Positions 43,032 through 53,388 are shown, counted from the first letter of the stretch. The stretch: DNA of 64,000 nucleotides from Winogradskyella sp. J14-2 (GCF_001971725.1 NZ_CP019388.1:248001-312000), one strand, 5' to 3'. Notes: generated by a model not told the origin, from the sequence alone. Translations and numbers: made by a program.

Positions 43032-44114
43032 TTATCCTTTATAAAACGGTAATTTTACAACCGTTGCAGGAATAGCCTTTTTACGCACCTGAATATTAAT
43101 TTTACTATCTACTTTAGAGAAAACTTTAGGCACATAACCTAGGCCAATGCCAATCCCTAAGCTAGGGCTCATTGTACCAGAAGTTACATTACCAATGGTA
43201 TTACCATTATTATCTACTATGTCGTAACCTTGACGTGGAATACCTCTTTCGTCTAACTTAAAAGCGACTAATTTGTGCTCTGGTGTGCGTTCTTTTTCTG
43301 CTTGTAAGGCTTCACTGTTTGTAAATTCTTTGTTGAATTTGCAAATCCAACTTAAACCAGCTTCAATTGGCGACGTAGTATCATCTATATCATTTCCATA
43401 TAAACAATAACCCATTTCTAAACGTAAGGTGTCTCTTGCTGCTAAGCCAATTGGCTTAATGCCGAAGTCGGCACCAGCTTCTAATACTTTATCCCAAATT
43501 TGCTTTACTTCAGAGTTTTTACAATATATCTCAAAACCACCACTACCAGTGTAACCAGTAGCAGAGATAATTACATGCTCTATACCTGCAAAATCACCAA
43601 CAACAAAATTGTAGAATGTAATAGCAGATAAATCATGACTAGATAATGACTGCATAGCTTCAACAGCTTTTGGACCTTGTATTGCTAAAAGTGAATAATC
43701 TTCACTTAAATCTCGCATATCTGCACCAACATCATTTTTTGAAGTAATCCAGTTCCAGTCTTTTTCAATATTACTGGCATTTACAACAAGTAAATAGGTT
43801 TCGTCTTTAACTTTATAAATAATTAGATCGTCTACAATTCCTCCATCATCATTTGGTAAGCAACTGTATTGTGCTTTTCCAATTTCTAATTTTGAAGCGT
43901 CATTACTCGATACTTTTTGAATAAGCTCTAAAGCATGTGGGCCTTCAATTAAAAATTCGCCCATATGAGACACATCAAAAACACCAACAGCTTTACGTAC
44001 AGTTTCGTGTTCTATGTTTACACCTTCATATTGTACAGGCATATTGTATCCTGCAAAAGGAACCATTTTTGCGCCTAGAGCTACGTGTGTTTCTGTTAAA
44101 GCAGTATTTTTCAT
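43032..44114 (-). CDS. gcvT: glycine cleavage system T protein
   Basis: Aminomethyltransferase of the glycine cleavage complex, moving the aminomethyl carbon to tetrahydrofolate. [54 protein letters not shown], and [17 protein letters not shown] are the folate-site blocks. The C-terminal barrel ends [13 protein letters not shown]. At 360 residues it is full length. GcvP and GcvH are not in the window. Confidence 0.96.
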   Translation of the reverse strand: MKNTALTETHVALGAKMVPFAGYNMPVQYEGVNIEHETVRKAVGVFDVSHMGEFLIEGPHALELIQKVSSNDASKLEIGKAQYSCLPNDDGGIVDDLIIYKVKDETYLLVVNASNIEKDWNWITSKNDVGADMRDLSEDYSLLAIQGPKAVEAMQSLSSHDLSAITFYNFVVGDFAGIEHVIISATGYTGSGGFEIYCKNSEVKQIWDKVLEAGADFGIKPIGLAARDTLRLEMGYCLYGNDIDDTTSPIEAGLSWICKFNKEFTNSEALQAEKERTPEHKLVAFKLDERGIPRQGYDIVDNNGNTIGNVTSGTMSPSLGIGIGLGYVPKVFSKVDSKINIQVRKKAIPATVVKLPFYKG

Positions 44115-44202
44115 CTAAATATATTTTATGACCTAAAATTAGGATTATAGTCGGTTTAAAAAAGTTGCGCTAAATTAAAGAATTTTTATGGCTTATTATC
44201 AT

Positions 44203-44229
44203 AAAAAAAGCCACCAGATTTTGGTAGCT
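44203..44229 (-). terminator. terminator of the outer-membrane protein gene
   Basis: On the minus strand AGCTACCA/TGGTGGCT (one G-U pair) is followed by seven T. It lies 22 bases after the stop of the minus-strand barrel gene. Confidence 0.8.
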
Positions 44230-44250
44230 TTATTAATATATTTTTAATAA

Positions 44251-44727
44251 TTAGAACTGATACCTAATACCTAAGGCAATATCAAAATCTAAGTCGTCTC
44301 TAAAGTCACCAAAACCAAGCTCTGGTCTAAAGTCTAAAGATAGAAGCAATGGGATGTCAAAGTTATATTCAATCCCTATATCTCCGGCAACAAATAAAAA
44401 TGTTTCGTCATCAAAATCATTGTCATCAAAGCTATAAGAGCCTAAGCCTCCACCAGCACCAGCATACCAGTTAAAGTTTCCGTCTAATTGCCAAACCCAT
44501 TGGTATAATCCTGTCAATTTAAAACCATCGTATCTGTTTCCACTTCTCCACCCTAAGTCAACCTCTAGGCGGTTGTTATCGCCAAGAGCGCGTTGATATG
44601 ATATCTCTGCACCAAAGCCATCGCTATCTCCAAGTCTAAGACCAATAGCGTTATCAGCAATTTCTTGCGCGCTTGCGGCAAAAGTAAAACTTGCAAAAAC
44701 TGTAAGTAATAAAATTATTTTTTTCAT
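44251..44727 (-). CDS. small outer-membrane beta-barrel protein
   Basis: The signal peptide MKKIILLLTVFASFTFAASAQ is followed by about 138 residues with alternating amphipathic strands (YQRALGDNNRLEVDLGWRSG, DGFKLTGLYQWVWQLDG, FNWYAGAGGGLGSYSFDD) and ends with DIALGIRYQF, a C-terminal aromatic strand typical of barrels. It is a short porin-family protein of unknown role, monocistronic with its own terminator. Confidence 0.85.
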   Translation of the reverse strand: MKKIILLLTVFASFTFAASAQEIADNAIGLRLGDSDGFGAEISYQRALGDNNRLEVDLGWRSGNRYDGFKLTGLYQWVWQLDGNFNWYAGAGGGLGSYSFDDNDFDDETFLFVAGDIGIEYNFDIPLLLSLDFRPELGFGDFRDDLDFDIALGIRYQF

Positions 44728-44834
44728 AAGAATTTTGAGTTTTAGTGTTTATATTTCCAACAAGTTGTTTTATTGTTAAACCATAATAACGACGAAATTA
44801 TGTTAAAATTGAGTTTGAACAATGAGATTTAAGA

Positions 44835-44858
44835 CAACATTAATAGTTGTTAATGTTG
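44835..44858. promoter_or_regulatory. perfect 9-bp inverted repeat upstream of the FAD/Fe-S dehydrogenase
   Basis: CAACATTAA and TTAATGTTG with a 6-base loop end 15 bases before the ATG at 44874. It may be an operator for a repressor or a leader hairpin. Confidence 0.4.
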
Positions 44859-44873
44859 AATATTTGAATTAAC

Positions 44874-47810
44874 ATGACTGCAAATTTAGAAGCACATTTA
44901 CAGATCTTAAGCAAGAATTTTGAAGGCGAAATTTACTTTGATGATTTAATGCTGAAGCTCTACGCGACCGATGCATCAGTATATAGAATGTTGCCAACAG
45001 CAGTGGCTTTGCCCAAAACAAAAGCAGATATTAAAAAACTTATTGCGTTTGCAAATATTCATAATATAGGACTTATACCCAGAACTGCCGGAACTTCTTT
45101 GGCAGGGCAAGTTGTGGGCAAAGGTATTATAGTAGATGTTTCTAAATATTTTACTCAAATTATAAAGGTCAATGAGGTTAAAAAAACTGTTACAGTTCAA
45201 CCTGGTGTGGTAAGAGATCAACTAAATAACCATCTAAAACCTTATGGTTTGTTTTTTGGACCTAATACCTCCACATCAAATCGTTGTATGATTGGTGGTA
45301 TGGTAGGTAATAATTCTTCAGGAACTACATCGATTCAGTATGGTGTAACACGAGATAAGGTACTAAGTTTAAAAACACTTTTAAGTAACGGGAGTGAAGC
45401 TGCCTTTGAGACAATAACAAAAGATGATTTTCTTCGAAAAACAAAAGAAAACACCTTAGAAGGGCATATTTATAAATCGATTTATGAAGAATTAAAATCT
45501 GAATCAGTACAAAAACAAATAAAGGAGAACTTCCCTAAAGCCAGTATTCATAGAAGAAATACAGGTTATGCGATCGATGAATTAATTAAATCTGAAGTTT
45601 TCTCTAATTCGGCATCTGAGCGTAGTCAAAGTTCAAAATTCAACATGTGCAAATTGCTAGCAGGAAGTGAAGGTACACTTGCATTTACAACAGAAATAAC
45701 GCTTCAACTAGATGATTTACCACCAAAAAATAGTGCTATGGTGGCTTTTCATTTTGAAAGCATAGCAAATTGTATGAAGGCTGTAAAACCATTAATGCAA
45801 CACAATTTGCATACGTGTGAGATGATGGATGACACTATATTAAATCTCACAAAGCATAATAAAATGCAGCAAGAAAACAGAGTATTTATAGAAGGAAATC
45901 CTACAGCTATTTTAATGTGCGAGCTAAAAGCTGAAACTCAAGGCGCATTAGATCTTGAAATTAAAAACCTTGTAAAGACAGCTGATGAGCTCGGTTTAAG
46001 TTATGCAGCTCCAATTCTTAAAGGCGAAAACATTACCAAAGCATTAGAGTTGCGGAAAGCAGGTTTAGGGCTTTTGGGCAACATGATTGGTGATAAAAAA
46101 GCAGTGGCTTGTATTGAAGATACTGCTGTGGCTTTAGATGATTTGGATGCTTACATTGAAGAGTTTACAACACTTATGCGCTCTTATAACCAAAACGCAG
46201 TGTACTATGCGCATGCTGGAGCTGGTGAATTGCATCTTAGACCAATTTTAGATTTAAAACAGTCTGAGGATGTTAAATTGTTTAGAGCTATAACCACTGA
46301 TGTCGCCAAACTTGTAAAGAAATATCAAGGCTCTATGTCTGGCGAGCATGGTGATGGTATTGTGCGTGCTGAGTTTATTCCTTTAATGATTGGTGAAGCA
46401 AATTATCAATTATTAAAACGAATAAAATCAGCCTTTGATGTTGATAATATTTTTAATCCTGGAAAGATTGTAGATGCTTTTCCAATGGATAAAAATTTAC
46501 GGTACAAAAGTGATAGAGAAGAACCGCAAATAGAAACGTTTTTAGATTTTTCACACTCCAAAGGTATTCTTCGTGAAGCCGAAAAATGCAATGGGTCTGG
46601 TGATTGTAGAAAGTTACCAGAGTTTGGTGGAGTAATGTGTCCGAGTTACAGAGCTACACGAAACGAAAAAGATACCACAAGAGCGCGAGCTAATGCGTTA
46701 CGTGAGTATTTAACAAATTCTGAAAAGAAGAATAAATTTAACCATAAAGAATTAAAAGATGTTTTTAGCCTTTGCCTAAGCTGTAAAGCATGTGCAAGTG
46801 AATGTCCAAGTAGTGTAGATGTCGCAAGCTTAAAAGCCGAATTTTTATATCAATATCAAAAAGAAAACGGAGTAACTTTTAAAGATAAGTTTTATGCCAA
46901 TGCAACTAAGTATAACAGAATGGCATCTCGTTTTCCTAGTTTAGCTAATGTATTATTTACAACAAAATTTATACGAGGTTTTATGAATGCTTCTTTAGAT
47001 CTTCATCCTAAAAGAAGTTTGCCTTTGTTTTCTAAATCATTTTCTAAATGGGCTAAAAAGAAATCATTTCTTGTACGAAACCCAATTAAAGAAGTTTACT
47101 TGTTTGTAGATGAGTTTAGTAACTCTTTAGAATTTGATATAGTTTTAGATCTTAAAGTATTACTTTTTAATTTAGGGTATAATGTTATAGATATAAGTCA
47201 TTTAGAAAGCGGTAGAAGTTTTTTGTCTAAAGGGTTTTTAAAAGAGGCTAAGGCTATAGCTGATAAGAATATAACGTTCTTTAAAAATTTTATTAATGAC
47301 GATTTTCCTTTGATAGGTATAGAACCTTCAGCCATATTAACATTTAAAGATGAATACTTAAAATTAGCAGATGATAAAATGGCAGCAAAATCTATTGCAG
47401 ATCGTACTTTTTTGATAGAAGAGTTCATTCAAAAAGAAATTGAAATAGGTAACATTACTTCCAATCAATTTACCAAAGAAAGCAAAACGGTTAAATTTCA
47501 TGGCCATTGCTATCAAAAGGCGTCAGGTAATCAAAAATCAAGTTTCGATATTCTTAATTTACCAAAAAATTACAAAGTTACCATAATACCAAGTGGCTGC
47601 TGTGGAATGGCAGGTAGTTTTGGCTATGAAAAAGATAACTATGAAATTAGTATGCAAATAGGTGAGCAAACGTTGTTTCCTGCTGTAAGAAAAGCGTCAG
47701 ATGATACTATAATTGCAGCAAATGGCACAAGTTGTAGACATCAAATAAAAGATGGTACAGGACGTATTGCTAAGCATCCTGTTTCAATTCTTAGAGAAGC
47801 TTTAGTTTAA
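44874..47810 (+). CDS. FAD/Fe-S D-2-hydroxyacid dehydrogenase (YdiJ/GlpC-fused type)
   Basis: A 978-residue fusion. An N-terminal PCMH FAD domain (about 20-270: PRTAGTSLAGQ, GGMVGNNSSGTTSIQYG) is followed by the FAD-oxidase C domain with YAHAGAGELHLRP and SGEHGDGIVRAEFIP. Next are ferredoxin-like clusters (CLSCKACASEC: Cys634, 637, 640, 644). Two CCG-type halves end with HGHCYQKA and SGCCGMAGSFGYE. Such enzymes oxidise D-lactate or D-2-hydroxyglutarate into the quinone pool. Around residues 243-252 a short insert SNSASERSQSS is encoded by a REP-like word (see findings). Which acid is used is not decidable here. Confidence 0.9.
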   Translation: MTANLEAHLQILSKNFEGEIYFDDLMLKLYATDASVYRMLPTAVALPKTKADIKKLIAFANIHNIGLIPRTAGTSLAGQVVGKGIIVDVSKYFTQIIKVNEVKKTVTVQPGVVRDQLNNHLKPYGLFFGPNTSTSNRCMIGGMVGNNSSGTTSIQYGVTRDKVLSLKTLLSNGSEAAFETITKDDFLRKTKENTLEGHIYKSIYEELKSESVQKQIKENFPKASIHRRNTGYAIDELIKSEVFSNSASERSQSSKFNMCKLLAGSEGTLAFTTEITLQLDDLPPKNSAMVAFHFESIANCMKAVKPLMQHNLHTCEMMDDTILNLTKHNKMQQENRVFIEGNPTAILMCELKAETQGALDLEIKNLVKTADELGLSYAAPILKGENITKALELRKAGLGLLGNMIGDKKAVACIEDTAVALDDLDAYIEEFTTLMRSYNQNAVYYAHAGAGELHLRPILDLKQSEDVKLFRAITTDVAKLVKKYQGSMSGEHGDGIVRAEFIPLMIGEANYQLLKRIKSAFDVDNIFNPGKIVDAFPMDKNLRYKSDREEPQIETFLDFSHSKGILREAEKCNGSGDCRKLPEFGGVMCPSYRATRNEKDTTRARANALREYLTNSEKKNKFNHKELKDVFSLCLSCKACASECPSSVDVASLKAEFLYQYQKENGVTFKDKFYANATKYNRMASRFPSLANVLFTTKFIRGFMNASLDLHPKRSLPLFSKSFSKWAKKKSFLVRNPIKEVYLFVDEFSNSLEFDIVLDLKVLLFNLGYNVIDISHLESGRSFLSKGFLKEAKAIADKNITFFKNFINDDFPLIGIEPSAILTFKDEYLKLADDKMAAKSIADRTFLIEEFIQKEIEIGNITSNQFTKESKTVKFHGHCYQKASGNQKSSFDILNLPKNYKVTIIPSGCCGMAGSFGYEKDNYEISMQIGEQTLFPAVRKASDDTIIAANGTSCRHQIKDGTGRIAKHPVSILREALV

Positions 47811-48653
47811 CTTTTTCTTTTTGGGTTGCTCTACAATGGTAATGGCAGCAATAAGATCTTTAACATCCATATCCTTTAGATCTTCGTCGGCAAAGAAAGG
47901 AGAAAGTTTGTCATTATTGTAGTTATAGACTTTCCAGCGTTTAAATTGATACTCCAATGCCGTAAAATTCTCTACCCAATCACCAGAGTTTAAATAGGTG
48001 GTTTTACCGTGCTTGTTTTCTTTAATAAGCATTTTTGGCTGATGTATATGACCGCAAACCACATAATCATAACCATTTTTTATTGCAAGATCAGTAGCAA
48101 CTTTTTCAAAGTCATTTATATACTTCACAGCACCTTTAACACTGTTTTTAATGCGTTTAGAAAGGGAATATCGCTCTTTTCCAAGCTTCTCTAATCCCCA
48201 ATTCACCACGCTATTCATTAAAATTAAAAGGTCATATCCCCAACCACCAAGCTTGGCAAGCCATTTAGCATTTTGTATAGAAATATCAAAAACATCACCA
48301 TGAAAAAACCATGCCTTTTTACCATCTAAATCAAGAACTAGTTTATTTACAATAGAGATGTTTCCGATGGCTGTATCGGTAAATTTTCTAAGCATTTCAT
48401 CATGGTTGCCTGTAATGTAAATGACTTCAGTGCCATTTGCAGCAAAGTCCATCACTTTTTTTATAACGCTTAAATGAGATTTTGGGAAGTAACGTTTTTT
48501 AAATTGCCAGATATCAACAATATCGCCGTTAAGAATTAACTTCTTAGGCTCAATACTGTTTAAGTAGGTTAAAAGTTGTTTGGCCTGGCAGCCAAACGTT
48601 CCTAAATGAACATCAGATATTACCGCTATTTCTACTTTTCTCTTTAAATTCAA
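47802..48653 (-). CDS. LpxH-like UDP-2,3-diacylglucosamine diphosphatase family phosphoesterase
   Basis: A calcineurin-like phosphoesterase with the motif order ISDVHLGT, LILNGDIVDIWQ, YITGNHDEML, AWFFHGDVFDISI, and VCGHIHQP. These five metal-binding blocks and 283 residues fit the LpxH/YbbF group of lipid A synthesis. It overlaps the 3' end of the FAD oxidase by 9 bases in convergent orientation. The C-terminus is Lys-rich. Substrate assignment is by family. Confidence 0.87.
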   Translation of the reverse strand: MNLKRKVEIAVISDVHLGTFGCQAKQLLTYLNSIEPKKLILNGDIVDIWQFKKRYFPKSHLSVIKKVMDFAANGTEVIYITGNHDEMLRKFTDTAIGNISIVNKLVLDLDGKKAWFFHGDVFDISIQNAKWLAKLGGWGYDLLILMNSVVNWGLEKLGKERYSLSKRIKNSVKGAVKYINDFEKVATDLAIKNGYDYVVCGHIHQPKMLIKENKHGKTTYLNSGDWVENFTALEYQFKRWKVYNYNNDKLSPFFADEDLKDMDVKDLIAAITIVEQPKKKKLN

Positions 48654-48861
48654 GGCTAAAAATCAATGCTACAAATTACATGTATAGTTATTAACTGATT
48701 GTAATGATATAATTAACTAACTATGAGTAAACTGTTACGAAATTGTTATGAGAAAAGTTGTGTTAAAATCACTGGATTTGAAGTTATAATGAATCTCAAA
48801 AAACAGATGATGATTTTTGTTTCTGTAATAATACATTTACATTAGCGTAAAATAAGAATTA

Positions 48862-49932
48862 ATGGCAGGAAATTCTTTCGGCAAACTATTTAAACTCACA
48901 ACTTTTGGTGAATCTCATGGTGTTGCAATAGGTGGAATAATTGATGGATGTCCATCGGGTTTAAAATTAGATTTTGAGGCAATTCAAAACGAACTAAATA
49001 GGCGTAAACCAGGACAGTCTAAAATTGTAACGCAACGTAAAGAACCAGATACAGTAGAATTTTTGTCTGGTATTTTTGAAGGCGTAACAACAGGAACTCC
49101 AATAGGTTTTGTGATAAAAAACACTAACCAAAAATCAAAAGATTATTCGCATATCAAAGAGGTATACAGACCTAGTCATGCAGACTACACATACGATAAA
49201 AAATATGGTGTAAGAGATTACAGAGGCGGAGGAAGAAGTTCTGCACGTGAAACTGCAAGTAGAGTAGTGGCTGGTGCTATTGCTAAGCAAATGTTATCTT
49301 CAATAAAGATTAATGCTTTCACCTCTTCTGTAGGTGATATTTTTATAGATAAACCTTATCAGGATTTAGATTTTAGTAAAATTGAATCTAATATCATCCG
49401 TTGCCCTGACGAAGCTTCTGCTGAAAAAATGATTGCCAAAGTAAAAGAAGTTAAAAAACAAGGCGATACTATTGGAGGTACCGTAACTTGCGTATTACAA
49501 AATGTACCATCAGGATTGGGCGAGCCTGTTTTTGACAAACTACACGCTGAGTTAGGCAAAGCCATGTTATCGATAAACGCAGTAAAAGGTTTTGAGTATG
49601 GAAGTGGTTTTTGTGGTGCAAAAATGATTGGTAGCGAACATAACGATAAGTTTAATGAGGATGGAAGTACACAAACCAATTTATCAGGAGGTATACAAGG
49701 CGGTATTAGTAACGGTATGGACATTTACTTTAGAGTTGCGTTTAAGCCAGTTGCAACAACATTACAAAAACAAGAAACTATAAACAGCAAAGGCGAAACT
49801 GTAGTAATGCAAGGTAAAGGTAGACATGATCCTTGTGTTGTACCGCGTGCTGTGCCAATCGTAGAGGCTATGGCAGCCTTGGTTTTGGCGGATTACACAC
49901 TCCTACGTAGACAGGAGTCTAATGATTGGTAA
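48862..49932 (+). CDS. aroC: chorismate synthase
   Basis: The last shikimate enzyme, reducing EPSP to chorismate with [31 protein letters not shown] is the N-terminal signature. [24 protein letters not shown] and the C-terminal [20 protein letters not shown] match. It is full length at 356 residues. It precedes the symporter by 80 bases. Confidence 0.97.
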   Translation: MAGNSFGKLFKLTTFGESHGVAIGGIIDGCPSGLKLDFEAIQNELNRRKPGQSKIVTQRKEPDTVEFLSGIFEGVTTGTPIGFVIKNTNQKSKDYSHIKEVYRPSHADYTYDKKYGVRDYRGGGRSSARETASRVVAGAIAKQMLSSIKINAFTSSVGDIFIDKPYQDLDFSKIESNIIRCPDEASAEKMIAKVKEVKKQGDTIGGTVTCVLQNVPSGLGEPVFDKLHAELGKAMLSINAVKGFEYGSGFCGAKMIGSEHNDKFNEDGSTQTNLSGGIQGGISNGMDIYFRVAFKPVATTLQKQETINSKGETVVMQGKGRHDPCVVPRAVPIVEAMAALVLADYTLLRRQESNDW

Positions 49933-50012
49933 TGAATTTCTGAGGAAGCAGAAATTTCAGAACATAAAAGTAAGTTTAATTAAAAAGATTCCTGTATTCG
50001 CAGGAAGTATGT

Positions 50013-51338
50013 ATGAAGAAACTAGCATTACACTGGAAGATTATTATAGGAATGATTCTGGGAATTATTTTTGGATTCATTATGAATGCCGTGAATGGTC
50101 AGCAATTTGTTACCGATTGGATAGCACCTTTTGGCACTATATTTATTAATCTGTTAAAATTAATCGCAGTCCCATTAATACTAGCTTCATTAATAAAAGG
50201 AATTTCAGATTTAAAAGACATTTCTAAAATAAGAGATATGGGTTTGCGCACTATCACCATTTATATTGGTACAACATTAGTTGCTATTGTAATTGGACTA
50301 TCTATTGTAAATATTGTACAACCCGGAACAGGAATGCCAAAAGACACTATTGAAAAAATTAAGACAAAGTATGAAAATGACGAAGGTGTCACTGATAAAT
50401 TAACCAAAGCTAGTGCCCAAAAAGATTCTGGACCACTACAAGCATTAGTAGATATTTTTCCTAGTAATATTTTTCAGGCCATGGGTGAAGCAAAAATGTT
50501 ACAGGTGATATTTTTTGCGCTATTTGTAGGAATTTGTTTGCTTTTAATTGGTGATGAGAAAGCCAAACCCATGATAGATATTTTTGATTCGCTCAATGAA
50601 GTCGTCATGAAAATGGTAGATCTGATTATGTTGTTTGCGCCATATGCAGTATTTGCGCTTATGGCAAATGTTATTATTGCATTTGATGATACCGAAATAT
50701 TATTGAAACTACTTCAATATGCATTATGTGTTGTGGTAGGTTTGTTATTAATGATTTGTTTCTATCTGCTATTAGTGAAGATTTTTACAAAAAAATCGCC
50801 AATGTGGTTTCTTAATAAAATTAGTCCGGCTCAGTTATTAGCATTTTCAACAAGTAGCAGTGCAGCTACACTTCCTGTAACTATGGAGCGTGTTGAAGAA
50901 CATCTCGGTGTAGACAAAGAAGTTTCTGGTTTTGTTTTACCAGTTGGCGCAACTGTTAATATGGATGGAACTAGTTTATACCAAGGTATAGCGGCAGTGT
51001 TTATTATGCAAGTTATTTGGCCCGAAGGGTTAACCTTTACTAATCAGTTGGTTATTGTATTAACAGCGCTATTAGCATCAATTGGTAGTGCAGCGGTACC
51101 AAGTGCAGGTATGGTGATGTTGGTGATAGTTTTAGAGTCGATTGGTTTTCCTGCTGAACTACTTCCCATAGGACTCGCGTTAATATTTGCAGTAGACAGA
51201 CCGTTAGATATGTGTAGAACAGTAGTAAATGTTACTGGAGATGCTACTGTCTCTATGATGGTTGCTAAATCTTTAGGTAAACTTCATGACGACCCTAAGC
51301 CGAAGGAATGGGATGATAATTATAAAAAAGTAAAATAA
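50013..51338 (+). CDS. dicarboxylate/amino-acid:cation symporter (DAACS family)
   Basis: A GltP/DctA-like secondary transporter of 441 residues with about eight helices and two hairpins. LLAFSTSSSAATLPVTM is the serine-rich hairpin HP1. VLPVGATVNMDGTSLYQG is the TM7 NMDG motif, and IGSAAVPSAGMVMLVIVL the HP2 tip. VDRPLDMCRTVVNVTGDA includes the substrate-binding Asp and Arg-Thr. It transports glutamate, aspartate or C4-dicarboxylates. It is 61 bases upstream of the ATP-grasp gene. Confidence 0.93.
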   Translation: MKKLALHWKIIIGMILGIIFGFIMNAVNGQQFVTDWIAPFGTIFINLLKLIAVPLILASLIKGISDLKDISKIRDMGLRTITIYIGTTLVAIVIGLSIVNIVQPGTGMPKDTIEKIKTKYENDEGVTDKLTKASAQKDSGPLQALVDIFPSNIFQAMGEAKMLQVIFFALFVGICLLLIGDEKAKPMIDIFDSLNEVVMKMVDLIMLFAPYAVFALMANVIIAFDDTEILLKLLQYALCVVVGLLLMICFYLLLVKIFTKKSPMWFLNKISPAQLLAFSTSSSAATLPVTMERVEEHLGVDKEVSGFVLPVGATVNMDGTSLYQGIAAVFIMQVIWPEGLTFTNQLVIVLTALLASIGSAAVPSAGMVMLVIVLESIGFPAELLPIGLALIFAVDRPLDMCRTVVNVTGDATVSMMVAKSLGKLHDDPKPKEWDDNYKKVK

Positions 51339-51399
51339 GTTTGCTAATTATAATTTCATTAAATTAGACAGTCCATTAACCAACAATACATAGATTTAG

Positions 51400-52437
51400 A
51401 TGAATATTTGCTTTATAATGTATCCTTGGGATAAAGTAGATCCCGAAAATGATACTAGTCTTGCCTTGATAAAAGAGTGCTCTAAAAGAGGTCATGGCGT
51501 AGCCATGTGCACTCCAGCCAACTTAACAATTAGAGATAGTGTTACTAATGCTTTTTGTAATGTTATTGGTAGAATGGATAAGGTGCCCTCAACCCTTAAA
51601 TCATTCTATAATAAAGTGAAATTAAGAGAAGAAATGCTGCCGCTAGCAGGATTTGATGCTATTTTTTTTAGAGCAAATCCACCTTTAGATCCCATAATGC
51701 TCAATTTTTTGGATTCAGTAAAAGATGATGTATTCATTATAAATTCTTTAGAAGGCATGCGTGAGGCCAATAATAAGCTATATACTGCTGCATTTGGAGA
51801 TGCCCACAGTAATATCATTCCAAATACGCATGTTTCAAAAAATAAAAAGTATTTGGTGCGTCAGATTAAGGAATCTAAGGCAGATAAAATGATTATAAAA
51901 CCTCTAAATGGATTTGGAGGTTCAGGAGTTATTCTGATAGAAAAGTCAGCTATGAGCAATATTAATTCGCTTTTAGATTTCTATATATCTAATTCCGATG
52001 GCACTTCTAATTATGTCATCTTACAAGATTATATAGAAGGCGCTGACCAAGGCGATGTAAGGATTTTAATGCTAAACGGCGAGCCTGTTGGTGCTATGAA
52101 ACGTGTTCCTGGTTCTGACGATCATCGTTCTAACGTCTCAGCAGGAGGGAGCGTACAAAAGCATACACTTACTAAGGCAGAGAAGGCACTATGCAAACAA
52201 ATAGGACCAAAACTGGTTAAAGATGGTTTATACTTTGTGGGTATAGATGTTATTGGAGGTAAATTGGTTGAAGTTAATGTAATGTCACCAGGCGGAATTA
52301 CCTACATCAATAAAGTGTACAAGAATAAGATTAAGGTTGAAGAAAAGGTTATTGACTTCTTAGAAAGTAAGGTACTAGATCAACTTCAAGCTTTTGACAG
52401 ACGTACAAGACTTCGTAAGGCTGTTGATGAGGCTTAA
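51400..52437 (+). CDS. GshB-like ATP-grasp ligase
   Basis: A 345-residue ATP-grasp enzyme. The N-terminal domain starts MNICFIMYPWDKVDPENDTSLALIKE and contains FFRANPPLDPIML, the GshB-type opening. Residues 165-178 (KPLNGFGGSGV) are the grasp nucleotide loop, and the C-terminal ligands lie in VEVNVMSPGGITYI. GshB makes glutathione, but no gshA or gshF is nearby, and the next four genes are two predicted amide or peptide hydrolases plus two small proteins. A different amidoligase role is therefore plausible. It is first gene of a five-gene run with gaps of at most 10 bases. Confidence 0.85.
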   Translation: MNICFIMYPWDKVDPENDTSLALIKECSKRGHGVAMCTPANLTIRDSVTNAFCNVIGRMDKVPSTLKSFYNKVKLREEMLPLAGFDAIFFRANPPLDPIMLNFLDSVKDDVFIINSLEGMREANNKLYTAAFGDAHSNIIPNTHVSKNKKYLVRQIKESKADKMIIKPLNGFGGSGVILIEKSAMSNINSLLDFYISNSDGTSNYVILQDYIEGADQGDVRILMLNGEPVGAMKRVPGSDDHRSNVSAGGSVQKHTLTKAEKALCKQIGPKLVKDGLYFVGIDVIGGKLVEVNVMSPGGITYINKVYKNKIKVEEKVIDFLESKVLDQLQAFDRRTRLRKAVDEA

Positions 52438-52447
52438 ATTTATTTTG

Positions 52448-53047
52448 ATGAGAAGTAATACTTTATTCATTTCAATAATTACTCTTTTTTGCTTTTATAA
52501 TTGCGCTACTAAGAGATATAAAAAATCTAAATTTCATGATGGCAAATGCGAATATTTGTATGTTGATGATTTTTCTGGAACGTCCATCTCAACCTCAGAT
52601 TTTATAGTTCAAAAAGATACTATATCGGTCAGTGCTTTAAAGTTTGAGTGTACTTATTCAGCATTTTATACTTCTTGGGTAATGTATAATAATTATGGGG
52701 AATGGAATGATGGTGTTCAACCAGAAAATAGCTACAATACCTATCTTATTTGGAAAGACATAGATTTGTTTTCTAATGGTGGTAAATATACTGTAGTAAC
52801 GTATGGTGCAGAAAAACCTAGTGATATTTATTCATCATTAATGGTATTTGATGATAAGGGAAGAGACATGCTTTTTGAAAACTCTGGAGTTAAAACTAAA
52901 TTAATTGATTTATTTTCGACTGAGATTAGGAAGAAAAAGAAGAAAAAATTAAAATCTATTTTTCATCAAAAATACATTAAGCAATTTAGACCTGAATTTT
53001 GGGAAACATACAAGACTTATCCTAACGTAAAAATCTATATAGAATAA
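52448..53047 (+). CDS. putative lipoprotein in the ATP-grasp cassette
   Basis: The start at 52448 gives MRSNTLFISIITLFCFYNC, a signal peptide with a lipobox-like Cys at residue 19. The frame extends upstream into the ligase gene but that part is not signal-like. The mature 180 residues are rich in aromatic and charged residues, with strands such as CEYLYVDDFSGTSISTSDF and KYTVVTYGAEKPSDIYSS, and a basic KKKKKKLK cluster late on. I recognise no family. It is 10 bases after the ligase stop and 5 before the TerB-like gene. Confidence 0.7.
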   Translation: MRSNTLFISIITLFCFYNCATKRYKKSKFHDGKCEYLYVDDFSGTSISTSDFIVQKDTISVSALKFECTYSAFYTSWVMYNNYGEWNDGVQPENSYNTYLIWKDIDLFSNGGKYTVVTYGAEKPSDIYSSLMVFDDKGRDMLFENSGVKTKLIDLFSTEIRKKKKKKLKSIFHQKYIKQFRPEFWETYKTYPNVKIYIE

Positions 53048-53052
53048 CGATT

Positions 53053-53388
53053 ATGAAAACAATCGACTGGACAAGAGACGAACTTGTGGCATATATTTTA
53101 TTATTTGCTGCAAACTCAGACTTTAAAGAAAACAATAAAGAGCGTAATGTCATTATTTCTAAAGTAGATATGAAAACCTTTTCAGAAATTCATGATGAGT
53201 TTGATAAGGATAACGACTACCAAGGCATCCAAAAAATAATGACTAGTCTTAGACAGCATAATTACGATAGAGAAGATGTAGAAATCCTTCTAGAAGATAT
53301 AAAAACGCTGTTTTTTTCAGATGGCGATTTTAATATTAATGAACGCATTATGCTGAAATCTTTAGAACGACTCTTCAAGACTTTATAA
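53053..53388 (+). CDS. TerB-like helical protein in the ATP-grasp cassette
   Basis: This 111-residue, all-helical protein has two similar halves: ELVAYILLFAANSDFKENNKERNVI and ILLEDIKTLFFSDGDFNINERIML. Each has an acidic D-x-(D)-F-x-x-N-E/K loop resembling TerB-family metal sites. It overlaps the amidohydrolase by one base. The TerB reading is a pattern match of moderate weight. TerB-like proteins often accompany peptide or metabolite-processing systems. Confidence 0.7.
   Translation: MKTIDWTRDELVAYILLFAANSDFKENNKERNVIISKVDMKTFSEIHDEFDKDNDYQGIQKIMTSLRQHNYDREDVEILLEDIKTLFFSDGDFNINERIMLKSLERLFKTL

Noticed and set aside
49922-50149. 75-codon frame overlapping the symporter start
   Set aside because: Most of it lies in another frame of the symporter, with no homology I recognise.
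52394-52447. Upstream start of the cassette lipoprotein
   Set aside because: It lies inside the ligase gene and would bury the signal peptide; the ATG at 52448 gives a proper lipoprotein signal.
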